64,000 bases of DNA from Fibrobacter sp. UBA4297 (GTDB lineage Bacteria; Fibrobacterota; Fibrobacteria; Fibrobacterales; Fibrobacteraceae). Shown piece by piece: positions 1-9,311 of the stretch. The notes beneath the pieces are model-generated. The model had not been told where the DNA came from. It ran no database searches and saw only the letters and a list, made by a program, of their open reading frames with translations. Location of the stretch: contig NZ_DGUZ01000007.1 of assembly GCF_002394865.1 (NCBI RefSeq), forward strand, positions 1 to 64,000, written 5' to 3'. Within the stretch, counting starts at the first letter, position 1. Each line of letters starts with the position of its first letter. The position numbers and the translations under genes are program-made.

Positions 1-298
1 CGGACAGCACTTGGAACTTTGTTCCTTAGTGCGCATGGCCACCTTTAGGTGGGAATCTCCTTTTTATCATAAACGAGAAGGTTGTGCCTAATTCTTTCGG
101 CTATGTTCAGGACTAGCTTTGTCTGGCATGACCATTTTGTCCGCGTTTAATTTAAACTGTAGACATTTAATTCATGAAAATGTAGGTTATTTGTGGATTA
201 TTTTCTAAAAATACTTGATGTCATAAATAAATATGTGGACTTTTAATAATTTTTAGTATATATTTAGAACGTTGCTTGGTGTGGATTTGGAGATGTTT
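1..298. other. Intergenic region upstream of the first GH43 gene
   Basis: No coding region on either strand that I can support. It holds a short GGAAC-ttt-GTTCC hairpin (about 14-26) and a palindromic element (39-61) that recurs at 55.6 kb. The last 100 bases are very AT-rich and presumably hold the promoter of the first GH43 gene, but I could not settle on a convincing -35/-10 pair. Confidence 0.5.
39..61. repeat. Palindromic intergenic repeat, copy 1
   Basis: CCACCTTTAGGTGGGAATCTCCT, also present at 55643-55665. In both copies it is soon followed by ATAAACG and then by GCCTNAATTC, so the shared unit is about 60 bases with a short spacer difference. The core CCACCTTTAGGTGG can fold back on itself. 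The function is unknown. Confidence 0.6.
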
Positions 299-2005
299 AT
301 GAGAACGAAATGTTCTGGTCTTTTTGCGACGTTGGGATGGGCCGTTTTTGGCCTTTTTGGCGTATTTGGCGCGCAATCGGCTTTTGCCGCAAATCCATTG
401 ACGACGGACTTTTATTCTGCGGATGCCGCAGCCCTCGTGCATAACGACTCGCTCTTTATTTTTGCGGGCCACGATGAACAGGGGCCGCAGGGCAATAACA
501 ATAAAGCCTTCATCATGAACGACTGGCACGTGCTCGTGACCGATGATATGGAACATTATCATGATTACGGCGCTGTTTTGAGTGTCAAAACGTTCAAATG
601 GGCGAATGCGAGCGCTTTTGCAGGCCACTGCGAATACCGAAATGGCAAGTTTTACTGGTACGTGGCCGTCCATCACGGGACCATCAAGGAAAATGGAAGT
701 GAAGGATTTGCGATTGGCGTTGCCGTCGCGGATCATCCGTCGGGACCGTGGAAAGACGCCATTGGGCAGGCACTAATTACCGACAATACGCCGAATGACG
801 TGAAATTGAACATCGACCCCGCGATTTTTTACAATGGCGACGATATCTGGATGTATTGGGGCTCGTGGAATGCAGGCCGCCGCGTGAAGCTCAAGGAAAA
901 CATGATTGAACTTGCGGGCACGCCCGAAGATATCAAAATCAAGGACTTCTTTGAAGCGCCGTGGATGCATTATTTCCGTGGCAATTATTACTTCAGTTAC
1001 GCATCGGGTTATCCCTCGACGACGAATTATTCCATGGCGCCGAGCCTGAACGGACCGTGGACGCCAAAAGGCGTTATCAACGACAAAATGGAAAATTCCG
1101 AGACGAACCACCAGGCGATTTTCAAGTATCTCGGACACTGGTATTTCATGTATCACGGTGCGAATTCTCCGGGCGGCTGGACGTACCGCCGTTCCGTGAA
1201 CATCGACTATCTCTATTACGACCGCAATGGCTTAATCCAGAAAATCAAACATACGGATGGCGTGGATCCGGTCAACAATGCGCTTCTCGAAGAGGGCGGT
1301 TACCGCTTGACGGTCTCGCATAGCAATTTGGCTCTCGAAGATAACGATGGCGTTGTGGTGCAGCAGACTGCGGACGAAAAGAACAAAACACAGCTTTGGG
1401 TGCTTGCACATGGCGATTCGGCGCGTTATTACACGCTCAAAAATTTTGCGACGGGCCGCTACTATTGCCCGCCCAAGACTTTGTTGGATACGGTCAAGAC
1501 TTCTGAAACATCTTGTGAAATCCGCATCGAGAACGCCTCTGCGAAAAAAGGCTATTTCTTGTTTACCGATTACGACAGCGATTACTTGGGCGATGTGCTG
1601 AACATCTCGAAGGAAGTCGGGATGCCGGTCATCACGTGGGTTCGCACAGGAACGGATAACCAGAAAGTGCAATTCGCAAAAGCGGAACTGCCGAAGGTTG
1701 AACCTCCGAAGGATTCGTCAAATGTTGAAACGCCGCCGGATTCCGGCAATGGCGGGACGACGGGAATTGCGCATGGCTCGCGAGGTTCAATGGATGCGTT
1801 GAAAACACTGACTTTGCAACAGATTTACTACGATGCCTCTGCTCGCGTGATTCATTTGGGTGCCGATGCGTCTTGGGCTTTGCTTGATGTAAATGGTGTT
1901 GTTGTGCGTCGTGGTTATGGTCGTGAAATCAGTGTGCGTTCCGTCTGCTCAGGAATGTACTTTGTCCGCAACGGCCGTACCACCGCAATGGTTATGGTAA
2001 GGTAA
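299..2005 (+). CDS. Secreted GH43-family glycoside hydrolase with beta-trefoil-like module
   Basis: Predicted extracellular arabinan/xylan-side-chain hydrolase of 568 aa. The start is the ATG at 299, with GGAG six bases upstream; in-frame TTG 272 and ATG 293 lack such spacing. Residues 1-30 are a signal peptide ending SAFA. The five-bladed GH43 fold follows, with the three expected acidic positions at D42 (YSADAA), D173 (NIDPAIF) and E219 (FFEAPW). After about residue 335 comes a region resembling a ricin/CBM13-type beta-trefoil, then a Pro/Ser/Gly linker. The last 60 residues (ALLDVNGVVVRRG, then SGMYFVRNG) resemble a type IX secretion sorting domain. The family is assigned from motifs; arabinofuranosidase versus xylosidase activity cannot be decided. 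Two further GH43 genes follow downstream. Confidence 0.85.
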   Translation: MRTKCSGLFATLGWAVFGLFGVFGAQSAFAANPLTTDFYSADAAALVHNDSLFIFAGHDEQGPQGNNNKAFIMNDWHVLVTDDMEHYHDYGAVLSVKTFKWANASAFAGHCEYRNGKFYWYVAVHHGTIKENGSEGFAIGVAVADHPSGPWKDAIGQALITDNTPNDVKLNIDPAIFYNGDDIWMYWGSWNAGRRVKLKENMIELAGTPEDIKIKDFFEAPWMHYFRGNYYFSYASGYPSTTNYSMAPSLNGPWTPKGVINDKMENSETNHQAIFKYLGHWYFMYHGANSPGGWTYRRSVNIDYLYYDRNGLIQKIKHTDGVDPVNNALLEEGGYRLTVSHSNLALEDNDGVVVQQTADEKNKTQLWVLAHGDSARYYTLKNFATGRYYCPPKTLLDTVKTSETSCEIRIENASAKKGYFLFTDYDSDYLGDVLNISKEVGMPVITWVRTGTDNQKVQFAKAELPKVEPPKDSSNVETPPDSGNGGTTGIAHGSRGSMDALKTLTLQQIYYDASARVIHLGADASWALLDVNGVVVRRGYGREISVRSVCSGMYFVRNGRTTAMVMVR

Positions 2006-2012
2006 TGCTACT

Positions 2013-2055
2013 GTGTCATCCTGAGCGAAACGTAGTGGAGTCGAAGGATCCAGTG
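2013..2055 (+). repeat. Dispersed GTCATCCTGAGC-type repeat
   Basis: TGTCATCCTGAGCG through GGATCCAGTG sits between the first GH43 stop and the Shine-Dalgarno of the second. Related copies occur at 9371, 16528 and 61288. It is an intergenic extragenic-repeat type, not coding. Confidence 0.6.
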
Positions 2056-2075
2056 AATTTTTAAGGAGTATGGAA

Positions 2076-4058
2076 ATGAAGGTTTTGAATTTTGCAAATC
2101 TTGTGAGCGGCGCGAAACTTGCGACTCTCGCGACAATTGGCGCCTTTGGCGTCTCCGCTGTGTCGGCTGCCGATTGGTACGCCAAGGACAACTTGCAGCC
2201 GGGTCATGACCCGAGCATGATTCGCTTTGAGGACGGTTACGCCCTCATGAGCACGAACAACAACTTGCAACTGTGGACATCCGAAGATGCCTACACTTGG
2301 CGCGATCACAGGGCAACAGTGGGTGGTGTTCCGAAGTGGGCCTATACGTACGCTCCAAAAACCGAGGGAATTTGGGCTCCGGATATCTTTTACATGAACG
2401 GCGAATACCGCGTTTACTATTGCGTGTCGGAATTCGGTAAGCGCAACTCGGCTATCGGTTATCAGGCGACCACATCTATTGTGCCGGGCACAACGGGCTA
2501 TGGCTGGAAGGACCATGGCCATGTTTTCCATACCAAAGATGGAACCGACAAGTTTAATGCCATTGACGCAGACGTTGTTCGCGATACCGATGGCAATTAC
2601 TGGATGGCATTTGGTTCGTTCGGTCTTGGAATCCAGTTGATTAAGTTGAATGCAAAGACGGGCTATCAGGCGAGCGATGACAAGACTGTCTATAACATTG
2701 CTCGCCGTACAAGCAAGGCAAGCGGTGGTGCCGAAGAAGGACCGAGTCTCATTGAACACGGGGGCAAGTATTTCCTCTTTACGGCTTGGGACAAGTGCTG
2801 TCAGCAAGGTCCGACCATTGAACAGACAACGTATAAGACCGCTTATGGTCGTGCTGATAAAGTAACCGGTCCGTACAAAGATCGCGCTGGCTACGATATG
2901 GCGAATGGCGGTGGCACAATCCTTATGGAACGCTACGGACGCTACGTCGGTCCGGGCGGCGGCGAAGCTTTCCAAGACTTGAACCGCGTGCGCTTTGTGC
3001 ATCACTATTACGATTTGAATGGCGATAAGTACAATCACATTCACATCCGCGATGTTGTCTTCACGGACGATAACTGGGCTGAGATGGGACAGCCCTTCCT
3101 CGGACGTTATTTGAGCGCCGAAGTCGAACACGGCGCTTTGACGCGTGCAGTCTCGGGTGACCTCGCAATTACGCGCAGCAATACGGCTTCGAACGGCGAA
3201 TATCTCGCTTACATCAATACGGCGGGCTCCAAGATTCGTTTGCCGATGAACATCATGCAGGCGGGCGAGTATCTGTTACGTTACCGCTATGCTAACGGTG
3301 GTGAAGGCGATGCTACGCACAAAGTCACCGTCAATGGCAAGTCGCAAACCGTGACGCTCCCGCCGACAGGTTCTTGGGGCACGTTCCCGGAGAAGTCTAT
3401 TGTGATGATTCCTGCAACGCTCAAACGCGGTGGCAACTTCATCGAAATTGAACCGCAACCGAACGGATTCTTCTCGGAACTTGACCGTATCGACTTCTTG
3501 CGCGTGATTCGCGATACGATTCCGGCGAACGGCTTTGACAACGGCATTCGCGTGCGCCTTACGGACAAAGATGAATTTGCAATCAAGGACGGCGGCTACG
3601 CGATTTTCGAAAATGTCGTGACGGATTCCATCAAGAGTGACGAAGTTTCCATCCAAGTGAGAAATGCAACCGCAGGCAAGCTCGCCATTCGCGATGGCGC
3701 AAAGAACGGAACCGTCCTTGCTGAGTGCGACCTTTCAACGGCTAAGGCTGCAGCCAATGGCTGGTCTGAAGTAAACTGCGGAACGCTCAAAAGCAAAACG
3801 GGCATCAAGGACTTTTACTTGACTGCGTCTGGTGTTTCGGGCGAAGCCATTGTCGGAAATATTCTCTTCAAGAGTGCCCCCTTGCCGGAATCAAGCTCTA
3901 GCGAAGCATTGCCCGAAAGCTCCAGTAGTTCGGAAGGAACGACCGGAATTGCTTCGCGTGCCGCTCGCTCGGGCAACATGGCTCCAGCTCGCAAAGGCTT
4001 CCATGACCTCAAGGGCCGCAGTTTCGACAAGCAAATCCCGTATCGTGTGATGTTCTAG
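2076..4058 (+). CDS. Secreted GH43 endo-arabinanase-like enzyme with CBM6-like modules
   Basis: Likely extracellular arabinan-degrading enzyme of 660 aa. The ATG at 2076 lies 7 bases after AAGGAG; the ATG at 2070 is only one base from it. The signal peptide ends about residue 31 (SAVSAA-DWY). Catalytic candidates are D45 (GHDPSMIR), D164 (NAIDAD) and E221 (AEEGPSL), the GH43 arabinanase triad pattern. From about residue 345 a CBM6-like beta-sandwich follows (ASNGEYLAYINTAGSKIRLP, ending ELDRIDFLRV), then a second beta-rich domain, a Ser linker and the basic tail HDLKGRSFDKQIPYRVMF. That tail is almost identical in the third GH43, which resembles the Fibrobacter-specific C-terminal modules reported on secreted CAZymes. 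The stop codon overlaps the stop of the convergent AbiEii-like gene by 3 bases (CTAG). Confidence 0.85.
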   Translation: MKVLNFANLVSGAKLATLATIGAFGVSAVSAADWYAKDNLQPGHDPSMIRFEDGYALMSTNNNLQLWTSEDAYTWRDHRATVGGVPKWAYTYAPKTEGIWAPDIFYMNGEYRVYYCVSEFGKRNSAIGYQATTSIVPGTTGYGWKDHGHVFHTKDGTDKFNAIDADVVRDTDGNYWMAFGSFGLGIQLIKLNAKTGYQASDDKTVYNIARRTSKASGGAEEGPSLIEHGGKYFLFTAWDKCCQQGPTIEQTTYKTAYGRADKVTGPYKDRAGYDMANGGGTILMERYGRYVGPGGGEAFQDLNRVRFVHHYYDLNGDKYNHIHIRDVVFTDDNWAEMGQPFLGRYLSAEVEHGALTRAVSGDLAITRSNTASNGEYLAYINTAGSKIRLPMNIMQAGEYLLRYRYANGGEGDATHKVTVNGKSQTVTLPPTGSWGTFPEKSIVMIPATLKRGGNFIEIEPQPNGFFSELDRIDFLRVIRDTIPANGFDNGIRVRLTDKDEFAIKDGGYAIFENVVTDSIKSDEVSIQVRNATAGKLAIRDGAKNGTVLAECDLSTAKAAANGWSEVNCGTLKSKTGIKDFYLTASGVSGEAIVGNILFKSAPLPESSSSEALPESSSSSEGTTGIASRAARSGNMAPARKGFHDLKGRSFDKQIPYRVMF

Positions 4059-4960
4059 AACCGTTCTGCAAAAACACCAGATTCAATTATTTTTTGCAAG
4101 GAGGTTTTTGCCTCCTTGTATTTTATATTGTCAAAAATAAAGAACTGAGTCACCCCTTCGTAATCCTGCTTAAAAAAGTTCTTATCGCAGATTTCTTTTA
4201 AGAGTAAATTGATGCTTATCCCAGGTTTTGCCGAAGGGCAGATGTCTAAAGAGCAACGTATTTCGCGAACCTTTTGAAGAAGTTCTTTGAATTGTTCGTC
4301 AAATTTAATCAATGAAAGTATCTTGTGAATGTCGTAAATGTGTCGCGATAGACGACGAGGCTTCCCAGTAAGATAGTAGTCACAAATGGCGAACACCTTA
4401 TCAATTAAAGTTCGCTCTAGAGCCTGAACATTCATCATGAACGGTTCAAGTCCGTAATCGCTCAAAGATATATCTTTTGCATAGTCGGCGATGTAATTCC
4501 CTATTGGCATCGCTTCGAATGGAAAGACCGCCGTAACTAGGCTTGTTTCAACCTTAACCGCAGGGACGATATGTGCGTTGGATTTGCAGAGCGGCTTGTA
4601 TTCGAATATGTAGTTGTTTATGTCGCGATCGCTTTGCGTCTTGTCAAGATTCGTGATGACAAGGCCCAATTTCTTAGCGATAGGGGCGATTATGTTGTAT
4701 TTGAGTTTCTTTCGACGCGATGTCCCGATATGTTCCGAAAAGGAAATGTCGATATCTTCTGAGAAACGGTTGATGACCTTAAGCGCCTTGGAAAGCGAAG
4801 TGCCTCCCTTGAAAACGGCCTTATCTGACGAAGTTGCAATTTCTTTAAGGATAAGGGAAACATAGTAGTCTTTTTCAACTAGATCTGCTTGGATTCCGGA
4901 TATCCTGCTTACTGTTTCCAAAACATTTAAGAACCTTTCTCTATTTTCATGCAAATACAT
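4055..4960 (-). CDS. AbiEii/AbiGii-family nucleotidyltransferase toxin
   Basis: Predicted toxin of a type IV-like AbiE toxin-antitoxin / phage-defence pair, 301 aa. The N-terminal half carries the family signature: VFKGGTSLSKAL (about residues 48-59) followed by RFSEDIDISF (about 64-74), the minimal nucleotidyltransferase G-S...D-x-D active site. Characterised AbiEii members are nucleotidyltransferases that transfer nucleotides to RNA acceptors. The gene overlaps the upstream antitoxin gene by 14 bases, indicating translational coupling. Its 3' end runs into the convergent GH43 gene, with overlapping stop codons and no terminator between, which is unusual for unrelated genes. Confidence 0.85.
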   Translation of the reverse strand: MYLHENRERFLNVLETVSRISGIQADLVEKDYYVSLILKEIATSSDKAVFKGGTSLSKALKVINRFSEDIDISFSEHIGTSRRKKLKYNIIAPIAKKLGLVITNLDKTQSDRDINNYIFEYKPLCKSNAHIVPAVKVETSLVTAVFPFEAMPIGNYIADYAKDISLSDYGLEPFMMNVQALERTLIDKVFAICDYYLTGKPRRLSRHIYDIHKILSLIKFDEQFKELLQKVREIRCSLDICPSAKPGISINLLLKEICDKNFFKQDYEGVTQFFIFDNIKYKEAKTSLQKIIESGVFAERF

Positions 4961-5567
4961 CGTAAAGCCTCAAATCGTAGATATACTTGTATGTTTTTAG
5001 AGGGAAGTTCTCGATGTACTTATCTACGTCGGCACGGAGAATCTTGTTGCGCAAGATATGCTTGCGGATTATGTCGGGAGCTTCTTCCTCGCAACAGTAG
5101 TCGGTATATTCTTCGACATCCTTCAGTAAATCCAAAAGTTGAAGAACGTTGCGGTTGTCCTTGGTGACCTCAACCTTGGCTCGGCGAATATAAAATGGAA
5201 TTTCTCCGACTTTTACTTCGCGTGCGATGGCGGTGGTGTTGTTCGTTACGATTTCTTCTTTATACGGCACCTGCAGACAAAGCCCAAGCTGATTTGCGAA
5301 GGTGTAACCCGAATAATATCCATAAATCTCGTCGCCATTGGTGATGTACTTGTATTCCGCGACCATGTTAGATGATATGGGATAATATTCGTGGTTGGGA
5401 TCCGGTAAAAAATAGACTCCTGGCTCAAATCGCGAAAGTTCACCTGCGTCTACCAGTTTTTTGAATTGTTGACGCAGATTGCCAGCCGAAAGTCCGAGTG
5501 ATTCGGCGTCCTCAGTGAATATCGGTTTCCCCGGCCCAAATTTTGATTTCAGGAATTTCAAAAGCAT
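4947..5567 (-). CDS. AbiEi-like antitoxin/transcriptional regulator (DUF6088 type)
   Basis: Predicted antitoxin partner of the downstream AbiEii toxin, 206 aa. The N-terminal 70 residues form a winged helix (LGLSAGNLRQQFKKLVDAGELSRFEPGVYFLP), as in AbiEi proteins that bind their own promoter. The remainder is the effector half found in AbiEi/DUF6088 proteins. The ATG at 5567 has GAGG about 6 bases upstream; the longer reading frame would need a TTG at 5579. The first gene of a two-gene operon, it is transcribed divergently from the third GH43 gene. By family it is probably autorepressed, with an operator in the AT-rich interval at 5580-5640. Confidence 0.8.
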   Translation of the reverse strand: MLLKFLKSKFGPGKPIFTEDAESLGLSAGNLRQQFKKLVDAGELSRFEPGVYFLPDPNHEYYPISSNMVAEYKYITNGDEIYGYYSGYTFANQLGLCLQVPYKEEIVTNNTTAIAREVKVGEIPFYIRRAKVEVTKDNRNVLQLLDLLKDVEEYTDYCCEEEAPDIIRKHILRNKILRADVDKYIENFPLKTYKYIYDLRLYDVFA

Positions 5568-5579
5568 CTTGCACCTCAA

Positions 5580-5706
5580 TTAACGAAATTTAATATATAT
5601 AATTAAAAAGTGTTTGTCAATATCGCTTGATGGCAGGAGAGTGGGGCATCCCCCTTTGAACAAAAAAAATTATATTTACTTAGGCTGTGTGGAAAAGTGA
5701 GGCGTT
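5580..5706. promoter_or_regulatory. Divergent AT-rich control region of AbiE pair and third GH43
   Basis: The 127-bp interval contains a near-palindromic run TTAATATATATAATTAA (about 5590-5606), a TCAA-n6-TTGA inverted pair (about 5618-5633) and a GGGG-cat-CCCC hairpin (about 5643-5653). These are candidate operator elements for the AbiEi regulator. No clear promoter hexamers could be fixed. Confidence 0.35.
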
Positions 5707-7596
5707 ATGAGAAAAGTCAACGTGTTTTTTGCACTTTCTGCACTGATGGCGGGGCAGGTTTTTGCGGCCGATTGGTACGCCAAGGAAACCCGTTGGGCGG
5801 GCCATGATCCGGACATCATCCGTTACGAAGACGGCTATGCGCTTGCGACAACGGACAACCACATGCTTATGCAGTTTTCCGAAGACGCGTTGAACTGGAA
5901 AAATGGCGACCCCGCCATGCCTGAATTTTCGAAGTGGCTTTATAAATACGCTCCGAACATGATTGACATCTGGGCGCCGGATATTCACTATGTCGGTGGC
6001 GAATACCGCATGTACTATTGCGGTTCCGAAATGGGCATCCGCTCGTCGGGTATGGGCTTTATGTCAAGTAAGGAAATTGACCCGACAAAGCCAGGCTACG
6101 GCTGGACGGACCAGGGCGAGGTTATTCACACGGTCAAGAGTGATTCGTACAACGCGATTGACGCGGCGGTGCTCAAAGATCTTGACGGAAAAGTCTGGAT
6201 GGCGTTTGGTTCGTGGGGGACGGGTATCCACATTCTCGAACTGGACGAAAAAACGGGCAAGGTGAAAGACGGCGCAAAAATGCAGAACATCGCGAACCGC
6301 GGTGGCGCAGGCGTCGAAGGTGCAAGCCTTATTGAACACAACGGAAAATATTTCCTCTTTACCGCTTGGGACAACTGCTGCAAAAAAGGCGCTGATCTCG
6401 AAAACAACTCTTACAAGACGACTGTCGGGCGTTCCAACCGCATTGATGGCGGTTATGTGGACCGCAGCGGCAAGGCTCTCTTGAATGGCGGCGGTACGAT
6501 TCTCCTCAGCCGTTATGGGCGCTACTACGGGCCCGCGGGCGGTGAAGCATTCGAAGACGTGAACCGTCAACGCTTTGTGAATCACTATTACGATAAAAAT
6601 GATGGCGGTAATTCTTACATACAAGTGCGTGATATCGTGTGGACCGAAGACAACTGGCCAGAACTGGGGCAGCCGTTTATGGGCCGTTACCTGAGCGCCG
6701 AAGCGGAACACGGCATCCTCACGCATGTGGATATCTCGAGTAGCTCCAAGGCTTCGAACGGCGAATTTGTCGCTTACATCAACTACGATGACAGCAAGAT
6801 TCGCTTGCCGATGATTATCCCGCAGGCGGGCGATTACCTTATCCGTTACCGTTACGACAACAACTGGACTGAGGACGGTGCAAACGGCAGTTCGCATTTC
6901 GTGGACATCAATGGCAAGACGCAAGAAGTGCAGTTGCCGTTGACTGGTGCTTGGAGTGAATTCCCTGAAAAATCTGTGGTGTACATCCCGACAAAGCTCA
7001 AGCGCGGCTCGAACTTCATCGAGATTACGAAGGGCAAGCATTACGCTGAACTTGACCGCCTTGACTTTTTACGCATCATCCGCGATACCATTCCCGGCAA
7101 TGGCTTTGATAACGGTATCCGCGTGCGTTTGACCGAAGATGATGAGCTTGCAATTAAGGACGGCGGCTACGCGATTTTCGAGAACGTGGTTACCGACTCC
7201 ATCGTTGGTGTAGGCGTCAGCATTCAGGTGAAAAATAGCGCTGGCGGTACTCTCTCGCTCCGCACCGAAAGCAAAAAAGGCGATGTGATTTCCAAGTGCG
7301 AATTGCCCACGGCTGGCGATTCCAAGTGGACTGACGTGCAATGTTCGAATTTGCCGAAGCTCAAAGGCGTACAGGACTTTTACCTTACGGCGGAAGGTCT
7401 CGGTGGCGAAACTCTCGTCGGGAACATTAGGTTCGGCAAGGCTGCGGACACGTTGAAGGTGTCGATTCCTGGTAATTTCCGACCGAATTCCGGCGCAAAT
7501 CGCATTCTTCGCAGTGGTGAAATGCCCCAAAATGGTTATCACGACCTTAAGGGCCGCCGTTTCGACAAGCTAATTCCGTACAGGGTGATGTTTTAA
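5707..7596 (+). CDS. Secreted GH43 endo-arabinanase-like enzyme, paralogue of the 2.1-kb gene
   Basis: Same architecture as the preceding GH43, 629 aa: signal peptide to about residue 20 (QVFA-ADWYA), GH43 domain with D34 (GHDPDIIR), D152 (NAIDAA) and E204 (VEGASL), CBM6-like domain (ASNGEFVAYIN to LDRLDFLRI), a second beta domain, and the basic tail HDLKGRRFDKLIPYRVMF. GTGAGG precedes the ATG at 5707. The two paralogues probably arose by tandem duplication; the AbiE pair now separates them. They differ in details near the active site (VEGAS versus EEGPS), so specificities may differ. A good intrinsic terminator follows at 7666. Confidence 0.85.
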   Translation: MRKVNVFFALSALMAGQVFAADWYAKETRWAGHDPDIIRYEDGYALATTDNHMLMQFSEDALNWKNGDPAMPEFSKWLYKYAPNMIDIWAPDIHYVGGEYRMYYCGSEMGIRSSGMGFMSSKEIDPTKPGYGWTDQGEVIHTVKSDSYNAIDAAVLKDLDGKVWMAFGSWGTGIHILELDEKTGKVKDGAKMQNIANRGGAGVEGASLIEHNGKYFLFTAWDNCCKKGADLENNSYKTTVGRSNRIDGGYVDRSGKALLNGGGTILLSRYGRYYGPAGGEAFEDVNRQRFVNHYYDKNDGGNSYIQVRDIVWTEDNWPELGQPFMGRYLSAEAEHGILTHVDISSSSKASNGEFVAYINYDDSKIRLPMIIPQAGDYLIRYRYDNNWTEDGANGSSHFVDINGKTQEVQLPLTGAWSEFPEKSVVYIPTKLKRGSNFIEITKGKHYAELDRLDFLRIIRDTIPGNGFDNGIRVRLTEDDELAIKDGGYAIFENVVTDSIVGVGVSIQVKNSAGGTLSLRTESKKGDVISKCELPTAGDSKWTDVQCSNLPKLKGVQDFYLTAEGLGGETLVGNIRFGKAADTLKVSIPGNFRPNSGANRILRSGEMPQNGYHDLKGRRFDKLIPYRVMF

Positions 7597-7665
7597 ATTT
7601 GGACTCTAAGGTAGTCGTTTTTCGCTGAAAATCTCGCTTTTTCGTGTCTTTTCGCACATTCTAAG

Positions 7666-7693
7666 CCGCATTTTATATAAAAATGCGGTTTTT
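7666..7693 (+). terminator. Intrinsic terminator of the third GH43 gene
   Basis: Nine-pair stem CCGCATTTT/AAAATGCGG with loop ATATA, followed by TTTTT. Confidence 0.8.
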
Positions 7694-7759
7694 GTATGTT
7701 TTTTGTCAGAAAATAGATATATTTATATGTAAAAAGAAATTTTCTAGATGGAGTATTTT

Positions 7760-9292
7760 ATGAAAAATTTGAGACTTTTCAAATTGACTGCATCGATGGC
7801 GTTCGTCGCTTCTATGAGCGCATGTACAAACTCGTCTTCGCCGGAAGATGATTATTTTGAATTCACAAGTTCATCGAAAGAGTCCAGTTCGTCTTCGTCC
7901 GTGGATGTTAGTGTTTGCAAAACGGTGAAGGAATCGCTTGCGACTCCGACAAAGTTTAATGTCGCTAACGATAGCGATACGTCTTGGACGTTTTCGTGGG
8001 AATATTCCCGAAATTCTGAGCGTCCTGAAACGGGCTTTAGAATTGAATATCTGGATCTGGATGCTACGAATACGGATTGGAAGAGCGAGGGTACTACGAA
8101 TGCTGAAGTGACTTTGTATAAGCTTCATGGCAAGAGCAAGGTTGGCAAGTATTATCGCGTGATTGCAATTGATGATTGCGGTAGGTCCGACGGCAGCAAC
8201 CGCTTGCAGATCAACGAGAATGGTTCGACGTCCGTGTCTACTGCGACCGATGCAAACCTCGGCGTCCCGACCAATTTTGAGATAACCGATACGCTTGGCC
8301 AAAACCTATGGCTTGTCTCCTGGAACTATTCTGGCGATAAGGATAGCTATGTGTTGCAGCGCTTTATCGAAACCAAGAATGCCTGGGAAAAATTCTTGAC
8401 AATCGACGATAGGACTGCCCTCGAAACGGTTATTGATACTGCAGCTGCGGGCAAGTACATTCGCGTGGCCGCCGTTTACGAAGGCAAGGTCTCTACGTAT
8501 TCCGAAAAAATCAAGATGCCGGATGCCGTTGTGAAAACGGCTTCTACAGGAACGCCTTCGGGTGGGGGCAAGAGCAGTTGCGTGCCGGCCGCTCCGACGA
8601 ATCTTAAGGCTATGCGAATTGCTCCGAGCGTGTGGCGACTTTCGTGGGATTACAAGAGGACTAGTACCTGTAATGAATCGGGATTTATGGTGCAGTCTCT
8701 GGATATGAAAAATCCGGTAGGCTGGAAGGACCTCGGAGAATCCGCGGTGGATGTTAAGTTGTTTAATTTGGATGGTGCCAAATTCCGTGGAATGTCGTTC
8801 CGAGTTTCCGCTAAAAACGGGGACAAAAAGTCAGAATGGACCGACCCTGTTGAAGTGACCACCGAGACGAAGTATAGTACGGAATACAATTTTGTAACAC
8901 CGACGTTAAAGGCGTCTGTTTACAAGGTTGCAGGTGGCTTCGAAATGATGCTTGTGGTGGATAAGAACTTCCCGAATGAGGCGATGGTCTCTTCTAGCTA
9001 TACGGAATCCCTGAAGTATGAATTCCGTTGGGGAGGCTCTGCTCCAGAGAAAATGGATACGATTACCGTGGATAAGACTTCAGTGACAATGAAGTTTACA
9101 GACAAGGAAAAACTTTGTAGTTCGTTTGGTCAGGTGCGTACTATTTGGAAAGACTTGAACAAAAACACGGATGTGTCGGAATGGTCTGATCCTGTGGGCT
9201 CACTTACGGTGTACAGCAATGGGCTTACCGATGCTGAAAAGCTCTGCCCGTACGTCTACAAGGACGAATCTTCTTCCAGCTCCGCTGAATAA
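7760..9292 (+). CDS. Lipoprotein with three fibronectin type III-like domains
   Basis: Surface or periplasmic lipoprotein of 510 aa, function unknown. GGAG lies six bases before the ATG at 7760; the upstream in-frame ATG at 7748 overlaps that Shine-Dalgarno. The signal peptide ends in a lipobox (ASMSAC), followed by a Ser/Glu-rich tether. Three beta-sandwich repeats with the Trp-Ser-Trp pattern of fibronectin III domains follow: SWTFSWEYS, LWLVSWNYS and VWRLSWDYK, each with a later KYYRVIA/KYIRVAA/MSFRVSA strand. A fourth beta domain and a short Ser tail complete it. Such domains usually mediate binding or display; no catalytic motif is visible. Confidence 0.75.
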   Translation: MKNLRLFKLTASMAFVASMSACTNSSSPEDDYFEFTSSSKESSSSSSVDVSVCKTVKESLATPTKFNVANDSDTSWTFSWEYSRNSERPETGFRIEYLDLDATNTDWKSEGTTNAEVTLYKLHGKSKVGKYYRVIAIDDCGRSDGSNRLQINENGSTSVSTATDANLGVPTNFEITDTLGQNLWLVSWNYSGDKDSYVLQRFIETKNAWEKFLTIDDRTALETVIDTAAAGKYIRVAAVYEGKVSTYSEKIKMPDAVVKTASTGTPSGGGKSSCVPAAPTNLKAMRIAPSVWRLSWDYKRTSTCNESGFMVQSLDMKNPVGWKDLGESAVDVKLFNLDGAKFRGMSFRVSAKNGDKKSEWTDPVEVTTETKYSTEYNFVTPTLKASVYKVAGGFEMMLVVDKNFPNEAMVSSSYTESLKYEFRWGGSAPEKMDTITVDKTSVTMKFTDKEKLCSSFGQVRTIWKDLNKNTDVSEWSDPVGSLTVYSNGLTDAEKLCPYVYKDESSSSSAE

Positions 9293-9311
9293 GGAACTCT
9301 ACAAAGAACAC

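Noticed and set aside
272..298. Upstream TTG/ATG starts for the first GH43
   Set aside because: They would destroy the well-spaced GGAG/ATG at 299 and add residues in front of a standard signal peptide.
221..736. 171-aa minus-strand frame over the first GH43
   Set aside because: Antisense shadow of the GH43 coding region with no supporting signal.
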